From CAIKZZ01 sp037443765 (GTDB taxonomy: Bacteria > Pseudomonadota > Gammaproteobacteria > Steroidobacterales > Steroidobacteraceae): 11,834 nt of DNA. The stretch is taken from positions 1-11,834 of the forward strand of contig JBBINS010000092.1 in the NCBI GenBank assembly GCA_037443765.1, given 5' to 3'. Made by a program: the position numbers and the translations under genes. Below the pieces are notes generated by a model, which saw only the letters and a list, made by a program, of their open reading frames with translations, ran no database searches and was not told the origin of the DNA. Position 1 is the stretch's first letter. Every line of letters begins with the position of its first letter. Positions 5,661-11,834 of this stretch are shown piece by piece.

Positions 5661-6293
5661 ATGGGCCGCGAGTCGCACCCGCTCGAGCGCACGCAGGAAC
5701 CGGCCGGATGGCAGGCGCAGAAGAGCGCCGCGACGCGGCACCGGATCGTCACCGCCGCGGTCCGCTGTCTCGTCGACCTCGGCTACGCCGGCACGACGAC
5801 CACCGCGATCGCCGCGCGCGCCGGCCTGTCGCGCGGCGCGATGCTGCACCACTTCCCGTCGAAGATCGACGTCGTGCGCGCGGCGGTGGAGCACCTGCAC
5901 GCCCGGCGCCTGAAGGCCTTCCGCAAGTCGCTCGAGCGCACCGCGCCCGCCGGGGGCGACCGCGTGCGGCAGGCCCTCGACGCCTACTGGGCCCACGTCC
6001 GCCATCCGATGTTCGTGGCGTTCCTCGAGCTCGCGGTCGCCGCGCGCACCGACCGCGAGCTGGCGGCGATCCTGCTGCCCGCGCGGGCCGACTTCGAGCG
6101 CGAGTGGCGCCGAACGGCGCGCGAGGTGTTCCCGGAGTGGCTCGGCCACGAGGAGCGCTTCGAACTCGCGCTCGACCTGTCGCGTCACGTGCTCGAGGGT
6201 CTCGCGGCCGGCGTCGTCACGCAGCGCGAGCCGGCACGCGAGCGGCGGCTGCTCGAGTACCTCGAGCGCACGCTGCACGAACTCGTCGGCTGA
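5661..6293 (+). CDS. TetR/AcrR-family transcriptional regulator
   Basis: This 210-residue protein has the normal length of a TetR-family dimeric repressor. The N-terminal DNA-binding domain spans about residues 24-78: the first helix TRHRIVTAAVRCLVDLGYAG (25-44), then TTTTAIAARAGLSRGAMLHHF (45-65), with the helix-turn-helix at T47-H64, followed by PSKIDVVRAAVEHL. The C-terminal ligand domain is helical and not assignable to a ligand by eye. The ATG at 5661 is the only start codon before the conserved domain; it lacks a ribosome binding site, which together with the promoter position suggests leaderless translation. Targets are unknown. The imperfect palindrome at 5605-5625 just upstream is a candidate autoregulatory site. 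The nearest possible regulated genes are the ferredoxin gene and tetR itself. The gene converges on gpmA with a 10-base gap. Confidence 0.88.
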   Translation: MGRESHPLERTQEPAGWQAQKSAATRHRIVTAAVRCLVDLGYAGTTTTAIAARAGLSRGAMLHHFPSKIDVVRAAVEHLHARRLKAFRKSLERTAPAGGDRVRQALDAYWAHVRHPMFVAFLELAVAARTDRELAAILLPARADFEREWRRTAREVFPEWLGHEERFELALDLSRHVLEGLAAGVVTQREPARERRLLEYLERTLHELVG

Positions 6294-6303
6294 CGGCCGC
6301 GGG

Positions 6304-7062
6304 CTACTTCTTCTCGGTCTGGCGCCGCACGGCCTCGGCCGCGGCGGCGACCGCCGCCGGGTCGCCGAGGAAGCGCCGGCCGCGCGAGCGCAGTCCGGCA
6401 TCGAGGTCGTAGACGATCGGCACGCCCGTCGGGATGTTGAACTCGACGATGTCGGCCCCGCTCATGCCGTCGAGCATCTTGACCAGCGCGCGCAGGCTGT
6501 TGCCGTGCGCGACCACCAGTACGTGGCGCCCGGCGCGCAGCTCCGGGGCGATGCGCTCGTTCCAGTAGGGCACGACGCGCGCGAGCGTGTCCTTGAGCGA
6601 CTCCGTGGCCGGCAGGTCCGCGGCCGCGAGGCCGGCATAGCGCGGATCGAAGCGCGGGTGACGGCGATCGTCCAGCGTCAGGGGCGGCGGCGGCACGTCG
6701 TAGCTGCGGCGCCAGATCTTGACCTGCTCGGCGCCGTGCAGCGCCGTCGTCTGGGCCTTGTCGAGCCCCTGCAGGGCGCCGTAGTGGCGCTCGTTCAGGC
6801 GCCAGCTGCGCTCGACCGGCAGCCACATGCGGTCCATCGTGTCGAGCGCGATCCAGAGCGTGCGGATCGCGCGCTTGAGCACCGACGTGAACGCGAGGTC
6901 GAAGGCGATGCCCTCGGCCGCGAGCAGCCGGCCGGCCTCGGCCGCCTCCGCCCGGCCCTGCTCGGTCAGGTCGACGTCGGTCCAGCCCGTGAACAGGTTC
7001 TCGAGGTTCCACGTGCTCTGGCCGTGGCGCAGCAGTACCAGCGTGCCGGCGGATTCGGTCAC
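6304..7062 (-). CDS. gpmA: 2,3-bisphosphoglycerate-dependent phosphoglycerate mutase
   Basis: This cytoplasmic glycolytic enzyme interconverts 3- and 2-phosphoglycerate using a phosphohistidine. The 252 residues match the dPGM family (about 250). All key elements are present: LLRHGQSTWN with R12 and the phosphoryl-accepting H13, the segment NLFTGWTDVDLTEQG, R64 in SVLKRAIRT, E91 in NERHYGALQG, the KAQTTALHG/WRRSYDVPPPPL insert that separates true mutases from related phosphatases, and the second catalytic H186 in VVAHGNSLRAL. The C-terminal tail ends in charged residues, as in other members. The start is a GTG at 7062 with GGAG about 9 bases upstream. It lies downstream of the glutamate dehydrogenase gene on the same strand, but a 14-bp hairpin and a possible promoter of its own lie in the 122-base gap, so independent transcription is likely. 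Confidence 0.95.
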   Translation of the reverse strand: MTESAGTLVLLRHGQSTWNLENLFTGWTDVDLTEQGRAEAAEAGRLLAAEGIAFDLAFTSVLKRAIRTLWIALDTMDRMWLPVERSWRLNERHYGALQGLDKAQTTALHGAEQVKIWRRSYDVPPPPLTLDDRRHPRFDPRYAGLAAADLPATESLKDTLARVVPYWNERIAPELRAGRHVLVVAHGNSLRALVKMLDGMSGADIVEFNIPTGVPIVYDLDAGLRSRGRRFLGDPAAVAAAAEAVRRQTEKK

Positions 7063-7101
7063 AGGCGTATCTCCGGAGTGAGGGGCGGACGGCAGGTCGC
7101 G

Positions 7102-7130
7102 AGGCTAGCGGCTCGTCCCGCGCCGGTCCA
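7102..7130 (-). promoter_or_regulatory. Possible gpmA promoter
   Basis: On the minus strand TGGACC (7125-7130; four of six matches to the -35 consensus) and TAGCCT (7102-7107; three of six matches to the -10, including the key TA...T positions) are separated by exactly 17 bases. They lie just after the hairpin that follows the dehydrogenase gene and would give a leader of roughly 33 bases. The match is modest for each box. Confidence 0.3.
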
Positions 7131-7136
7131 GTCGTA

Positions 7137-7172
7137 GTCGCCGTCGCGCGCGGCGCGACGCGCGACGGCGAC
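7137..7172 (-). terminator. Perfect 14-bp GC-rich hairpin after the glutamate dehydrogenase gene (T-less terminator candidate)
   Basis: GTCGCCGTCGCGCG at 7137-7150 and its exact reverse complement at 7159-7172 enclose an 8-base loop. On the minus strand the hairpin starts 12 bases after the dehydrogenase stop codon. No T tract follows. Its placement between the dehydrogenase gene and gpmA suggests that it ends the long dehydrogenase transcript or stabilises its 3' end. Confidence 0.5.
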
Positions 7173-7184
7173 CGCCCGCGACGG

Positions 7185-10100
7185 TCACTCGCCCGCGAGG
7201 CGCTTCAACGACTGCAGCGCGACCGACAGCGTCGCGAAGTCCACCGTCGCTGCGGTCGCCATGTCGGCGAAGATGCGCCGCAGGTGCTCGACCGGACCGC
7301 GGCGCGCGGCGAGCCACGCGTCGGTGGCCTTGACCGGATCGCCGGGCCGGCCGCGCGCGAGCACCGCGTCGGTGAGGGCGCGGTGCAGCCGGTAGAGGTC
7401 CTCGCGCAGCGAGCCGCGTGCGACCGACTGCCAGTGCCCCGCGACCGCGAGCGCGTCGATCTGCAGCCGCAGCCCGTCGAGGTCGAGCGCGGTCCCGAGG
7501 TGCAGGTGGATGCGCGCCACCGTCTCGAGCGGCATGCGGCGCCGGGCCGCGAGGTCGACGATGTAGAGTCCCGACTGCAGCAGCTCGAGCGTCGCGATGC
7601 GGGTCGCGAGTGCCGGCGGCACGCCGGCGGCGATCGCCTCGCCGCGCGTCGCGTCGATGCGCGCCGCGAGCCGGCCGCTGACCAGCTTGGGCGCCGCGGC
7701 CACCAGCCGGGCAAGGCCGGGCTTGAGCTGCGCGACCGCCGGCTCGACCTCGAGGGAGCGGCCGCGGTGCGCGAGCACCCAGTAGGTCGCGTGCCGCAGC
7801 GCGCGCGCCGTCGCGAACTGCATGTCGTACTGCACGGCCGCCGGAACGCGGTTGTCGAGCGCCTCGATCTCGGCCCACAGCTCGCGCATCGCGGTGCTCT
7901 CGCGGGCGATCGCGTAGGCGCGCGTGATCGCCGACAGCGACGCGCCGCTGTCCTCGGCGACCCGGATCGCAAACACCGGCCCCATGCGGTTGACGAGGCT
8001 GTTGGTCGTCGCGGTCGCGATGATCTCGCGCCGCAGCGGGTGGGCGCCGAGGAGGTCGCCGTAGCCCTCGATGACCGGTGCCGGGAAGTAGCGCTCGAGC
8101 TCGTTCGACAGGTACGGGTCCTCCGGCAGGTCGGACTCGATGATCTGGTGGTACAGCCAGATCTTCGAGTACGACAGCAGGATCGCGAGCTCGGGGCGCG
8201 TCAGGCCCTTGCCCTGCTGCTGGCGGTCCTGGAGTGCCGCGTCGTCCGGCAGGAACTCGAGGGCCCGGTCGAGGTCGCCGCTGCGCTCGAGGAAGCGGAT
8301 CGCGTGGCTGAGCTCGCTCGCGCGGTCGATCGCGCGCGCCTCGAGCGTGCTGATGGCCTGGCCCTGCAGGTAGTTGTTCCGGAGCACCAGCGCCGCGACG
8401 TCCGGCGTCATGCGCGCGAGCAGCCGGTCGCGGGCCGCGCGCTTGAGGCCCTTGCGCTGCTCGGCGAGCGTCAGCAGGATCTTGATGTTGACCTCGAGGT
8501 CGGAGCAGTTCACGCCGCCCGAGTTGTCGATGAAGTCGGTGTTGAGCCGCCCGCCCTTGAGCGCGTACTCGACGCGGCCGAGCTGCGACAGCCCGAGGTT
8601 GCCGCCTTCGCCGATGACCTTGCAGCGCAGCTCGTGGCCGTCGACCCGCACCGCGTCGTTGGCGCGGTCGCCGACCTGGGCGTGCGTCTCGCCGCTTGCC
8701 TTGACGTAGGTGCCGATGCCGCCGTTCCACAGCAGGTCGACGTCGAGCTTCAGGATCGCCTTGACGATCTCGTTCGGCGGCAGCGCGTCGGCGGTGATGC
8801 CGAGCAGTGCGCGCGCCTCGCGCGGCAGCCGGATCGACTTCTCGCTGCGCGCCCAGACGCCGCCGCCGGCCGACAGCAGTTTCGGGTCGTAGTCGGCCCA
8901 GGTCGAGCGCGGCAGCGCGAACAGCCGCTGCCGCTCCTTGAACGAGCGCGCCGCGCTCGGCGCGGGGTCCAGGAAGATGTGCTGGTGGTTGAACGCGGCG
9001 ACGAGGCGCGCGTGCGGCGAGCGCAGCAGCCCGTTGCCGAACACGTCGCCCGACATGTCGCCGATGCCGGCGACCGTGAACTCGTGCCGGTCGACGTCGA
9101 GGCCGAGCTCGCGGAAGTGGCGCTTGACGCACTCCCAGCCGCCGCGCGCGGTGATCGCGATCTTCTTGTGGTCGTAGCCGGCGGAGCCGCCCGAGGCGAA
9201 CGCGTCGCCGAGCCAGAAGCCGTACTCGGCCGAGATGCCGTTGGCGACGTCGGAGAACGTTGCCGTGCCCTTGTCGGCGGCGACGACGAGGTAGGTGTCC
9301 TCGCGGTCGCGGCGCACGGTCGCCGGCGGCGGCACGACCTTGCCGTCGACGATGTTGTCGGTCAGGTCCAGCAGACCGCGCACGAAGTCCTGGTAGCAGC
9401 GAACGACCTCGCGCTGCTGCTCCTCGCGCGCCGCGGGCAGCCGCCGGCAGACGAAGCCGCCCTTGGCGCCGACCGGCACGATGACCGTGTTCTTGACGTT
9501 CTGGGCCTTCATGAGGCCCAGCACCTCGGTGCGGAAGTCCTCGTAGCGGTCCGACCAGCGCAGGCCGCCGCGCGCGACGCGACCCTTGCGCAGGTGCACG
9601 CCCTCGGCATAGGGCGCGTGCACCCAGATCTCGAACATCGGCAGGGGTTCGGGCAGGCCCGGCACCTTGGACGGGTCGATCTTGATCGACAGGTATGGCT
9701 TCGGGCCGTTGCCCTCGCGCGAGGTCTGGTAGTAGTTGGTGCGCAGCGTCGCGTCGATCGCGGCCCGGAAGGCCCGCAGGATTCGGTCCTCGTCGAGGCG
9801 CGCGACGCGCGTCAGGTCGGCGTCGATGTCGCGCCGCAGGCGCGCGACCTGGGCGTCGCGCCGGGCCGCCGGCAGCGCCGGGTCGAAGCCGGTGACGAAC
9901 AGGCGCGCGAGGCGCTCCGCGGTGCGGGCGTTGGTCGCGAGCACGCTCTCCATGTACGGCTGGCTGAACGGGATACCGGTCTGCAGCAGCCAGCGGCAGT
10001 AGGCGCGCAGCACCATCGTCTCACGCCAGCTGAGCCGGGCGCCGAGCACGAGCCGGTTGAAGCCGTCGTTCTCGGCACGGCCCTGCCACAGCGCCTCGAT

Positions 10101-11834
10101 CGCCGCGGTCAGGCGCGAGCCATCGGCCGCCAGGTCGAGCGTCGGGCCGTGGCGGTGCTCGAGCTCGAAGTCCTGGATCCAGACCACGCCGCTCTCGCCG
10201 AGCTTGACCTCGTAGGGGCGCTCGCTGATGAGCCGCAGGCCGAGATTCTCGAGCGTCGGCAGCACGTCGGAGATCGCCCGCGGCTCGCGCGCGCGGTACA
10301 GCTTCAGGTTGACGCGGGCGCCCTCGGCGCCGGGCGGCCGGTAAAGTCGAAGCTGCAGGCCGTCCGGTGCGCGCGCCAGGGCCTCGAGCACCTCGATGTC
10401 CGCGACCGCGGCCGACGCGGGCGTATCCTCGGCGTAGGCCGCCGGCACGGCGCCGCCGTAGCGCGCAAGCAGCCGCAGCGCCTCGGCCTCGTCGTAGCGC
10501 GCCGTCAGCGCGGCCCGGAGCGCGTCGTTCCACGTCAGGACCGCCGCGGCGATGCGGCGCTCGACCGCGGCCGCGTCGCCGACCCGCGTGCCGTTCGGCG
10601 TGCGCACGATGAGGTGCACGCGCGCCAGCACCGACTCCGACAGCTGCACCTGCGACTCGACCTCGGTGCCGGAGAAGGCGTCGCGTACGATCGCCTCGAT
10701 CCGGTGGCGCACCTCGGTGTTGTAGCGGTCGCGCGGCACGTACAGGAGGCACGACCAGAACCGGTGGAAGCTGTCGCGGCGCACGAACAGCCGCACGACC
10801 TGGCGGTCGTAGAGGTTCACGATGCCGCGGACGATCGGGATCAGATCCGCGGTCGACGCCTGGAACAGCTCGTCGCGCGGATAGGCCTCGAGCACGTGCA
10901 TCACCGCCTTGCCGTCGTGGCTCTGCGGCGCGAGTCCGAAGTGCGCGATGATTTCCTGCACCTTGTGGCGCAGCACCGGAATGTCCCGCGGGCTCGAGCT
11001 GTAGGCCATCGAGGTCCACAGGCCGAGGAAGCGGTGTTCGCCGGTGACTTCGCCGCGGGCGTTGAAGGTCTTGACGCCGACGTAGTCGAGGTAGGTCGGG
11101 CGGTGCACGGTCGCGACCGTGTTCGCCTTGGTGATCACGAGCAGCGAGCGGCTGCGGGCGTGCTTGCGGACGTCGCCGGTGAGCGTCACCGCGTGCGGCG
11201 GGTGCCCGGCACGACGCGCGCGCAGCAGGCCGAGGCCGGAGTTCGGGTCCGGCACCAGCCGGTCCGTGGTGCGTCCGCGCTGCAGGCGGTAGTAGCGCGC
11301 GCCGAGGAACGTGAAGCGGTTGTCGACCATCCAGTCGAGCAGCGCACGGCCTTCCAGCACCTCCGTCGACGGCAGCGGGCCCGGCGCCGTCTCGAGGCCG
11401 GCGGCGAGGGCGTGGGCGCGCTGGCGCATCTCGGCCCAGTCGGCGACCGCGACCCGCACGTCGTCGAGCGCGTCGCGGATCTTGGCGGCGAGCGCGGCGA
11501 GCCGGTTGAGGTCGGTCTCGCGGTCGATCTCGAGCAGCTGCCAGGATTCGGCACGCGTGCGCCGCTCGCCGGGCTCGGCGATGGCCTTGAGGTGGCCGCG
11601 CCGGTCGCGCACCGCGTCGATGACCGGGTGCACGATCAGGTGGACCGCGAGGCCGGCCTGGTTCACCGCCATGCTCATGGAGTCGACCAGGAACGGCATG
11701 TCGTCGCAAACGATCATCACGACCGTGTGCGCCGAGCGGAAGCCGTCGCGCTCGGGATCCGGATTGAACACCCGCACCCAGGGCCGGCCCGGCCGGCGCT
11801 GGCGCGCCGCCGCGAGCTGGGCGAGCGCGGCGCC
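7185..11834 (-). CDS. gdhB: Large NAD-specific glutamate dehydrogenase (N-terminus outside window)
   Basis: This cytoplasmic enzyme deaminates L-glutamate to 2-oxoglutarate and ammonium with NAD+, feeding the TCA cycle during growth on amino acids. The visible part is 1549 residues; the family is about 1600-1650 residues (about 1620 in Pseudomonas aeruginosa), so some 50-100 residues lie beyond the right edge. The frame stays open to 11834; the GTG at 11777 is an internal Val in the conserved VRVFNPDPERDG. The N-terminal half contains the family's regulatory region (HTVVMIVCDDMPFLVDS near the start). The catalytic core has KAQNVKNTVIVPVGAKGGFV with Lys encoded at 9462-9464, DKGTATFSDVANGI, the SAGYDHKKIAITARGGWE block, the nucleotide-binding AGIGDMSGDVFGNG (about 9033-9074), and GEGGNLGLSQLGR with NTDFIDNSGGVNCSDLE. 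A helical C-terminal region follows. No frameshift or internal stop is seen. Gene naming varies between genera (gdhB, gdh2, gdhZ). Confidence 0.95.
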   Translation of the reverse strand, partial: GAALAQLAAARQRRPGRPWVRVFNPDPERDGFRSAHTVVMIVCDDMPFLVDSMSMAVNQAGLAVHLIVHPVIDAVRDRRGHLKAIAEPGERRTRAESWQLLEIDRETDLNRLAALAAKIRDALDDVRVAVADWAEMRQRAHALAAGLETAPGPLPSTEVLEGRALLDWMVDNRFTFLGARYYRLQRGRTTDRLVPDPNSGLGLLRARRAGHPPHAVTLTGDVRKHARSRSLLVITKANTVATVHRPTYLDYVGVKTFNARGEVTGEHRFLGLWTSMAYSSSPRDIPVLRHKVQEIIAHFGLAPQSHDGKAVMHVLEAYPRDELFQASTADLIPIVRGIVNLYDRQVVRLFVRRDSFHRFWSCLLYVPRDRYNTEVRHRIEAIVRDAFSGTEVESQVQLSESVLARVHLIVRTPNGTRVGDAAAVERRIAAAVLTWNDALRAALTARYDEAEALRLLARYGGAVPAAYAEDTPASAAVADIEVLEALARAPDGLQLRLYRPPGAEGARVNLKLYRAREPRAISDVLPTLENLGLRLISERPYEVKLGESGVVWIQDFELEHRHGPTLDLAADGSRLTAAIEALWQGRAENDGFNRLVLGARLSWRETMVLRAYCRWLLQTGIPFSQPYMESVLATNARTAERLARLFVTGFDPALPAARRDAQVARLRRDIDADLTRVARLDEDRILRAFRAAIDATLRTNYYQTSREGNGPKPYLSIKIDPSKVPGLPEPLPMFEIWVHAPYAEGVHLRKGRVARGGLRWSDRYEDFRTEVLGLMKAQNVKNTVIVPVGAKGGFVCRRLPAAREEQQREVVRCYQDFVRGLLDLTDNIVDGKVVPPPATVRRDREDTYLVVAADKGTATFSDVANGISAEYGFWLGDAFASGGSAGYDHKKIAITARGGWECVKRHFRELGLDVDRHEFTVAGIGDMSGDVFGNGLLRSPHARLVAAFNHQHIFLDPAPSAARSFKERQRLFALPRSTWADYDPKLLSAGGGVWARSEKSIRLPREARALLGITADALPPNEIVKAILKLDVDLLWNGGIGTYVKASGETHAQVGDRANDAVRVDGHELRCKVIGEGGNLGLSQLGRVEYALKGGRLNTDFIDNSGGVNCSDLEVNIKILLTLAEQRKGLKRAARDRLLARMTPDVAALVLRNNYLQGQAISTLEARAIDRASELSHAIRFLERSGDLDRALEFLPDDAALQDRQQQGKGLTRPELAILLSYSKIWLYHQIIESDLPEDPYLSNELERYFPAPVIEGYGDLLGAHPLRREIIATATTNSLVNRMGPVFAIRVAEDSGASLSAITRAYAIARESTAMRELWAEIEALDNRVPAAVQYDMQFATARALRHATYWVLAHRGRSLEVEPAVAQLKPGLARLVAAAPKLVSGRLAARIDATRGEAIAAGVPPALATRIATLELLQSGLYIVDLAARRRMPLETVARIHLHLGTALDLDGLRLQIDALAVAGHWQSVARGSLREDLYRLHRALTDAVLARGRPGDPVKATDAWLAARRGPVEHLRRIFADMATAATVDFATLSVALQSLKRLAGE

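Noticed and set aside
10021..11709. A 562-codon minus-strand frame inside the glutamate dehydrogenase gene
   Set aside because: It is an out-of-frame shadow of the dehydrogenase, which is continuous and conserved over the same span.
11775..11777. GTG as the start codon of the glutamate dehydrogenase gene
   Set aside because: It encodes Val within the conserved block VRVFNPDPERDG, the frame remains open to the window edge, and the family is longer than the resulting protein.
1..11834. CRISPR arrays, insertion sequences, tRNA or rRNA genes
   Set aside because: No spaced direct repeats, transposase-like proteins, terminal inverted repeats or recognisable RNA genes were seen; the gaps between genes are all shorter than 150 bases.

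Overview
The window is very GC-rich DNA with dense genes and codons that mostly end in G or C. The gene content (large NAD-specific glutamate dehydrogenase, 2,3-BPG-dependent phosphoglycerate mutase, a ModF-like ABC protein, a DAACS symporter, a putidaredoxin-type ferredoxin) suggests a high-GC proteobacterium, probably a gamma- or betaproteobacterium. That placement is inference; no rRNA or tRNA gene is present. I see no insertion sequence, phage gene, CRISPR array or attachment site. This looks like ordinary chromosomal housekeeping and salvage territory.

Layout. Positions 2-751 (+) are the C-terminal ABC cassette of a ModF/PhrA-like protein cut by the left edge. Positions 822-2075 (+) encode a glutamate/dicarboxylate symporter. 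It converges, with a 4-base gap, on a small Rieske ferredoxin (2080-2460, -). Upstream of the Rieske gene on the same strand is a PhzF-family isomerase (2605-3513, -). Between these two lies a perfect 15-bp inverted repeat and a possible 30-codon ORF on the opposite strand. Divergent from phzF is a two-gene operon (+): a PnuC/PnuT-family vitamin transporter (3609-4238) overlapping, by ATGA, a ThiK/choline-kinase-like phosphotransferase (4235-5104). Then come a stand-alone [2Fe-2S] ferredoxin (5253-5570, +), a canonical intrinsic terminator, and a TetR-family regulator (5661-6293, +). The TetR gene converges on gpmA (6304-7062, -). The right 40% of the window is one gene, the large NAD-dependent glutamate dehydrogenase (7185 to beyond 11834, -), which lies upstream of gpmA.

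How the genes work together. The clearest functional unit is the transporter-kinase pair, which reads as uptake and phosphorylative trapping of a vitamin-like substrate, most likely thiamine. GpmA (glycolysis), the glutamate dehydrogenase (glutamate to 2-oxoglutarate) and the symporter (possible glutamate or C4-dicarboxylate uptake) belong to central carbon and nitrogen metabolism but are not one operon. The Rieske protein and the ferredoxin are electron carriers without a visible oxygenase or reductase partner.

The most distinctive structural pattern is that several genes are followed, within about 20 bases of the stop codon, by a long GC-only hairpin with no T tract (after phzF, the kinase gene and the dehydrogenase gene). 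Only the ferredoxin gene has a classical hairpin plus T-run, and that terminator overlaps the apparent -35 box of an apparently leaderless tetR. I did not find a convincing previously undescribed multi-gene system here.
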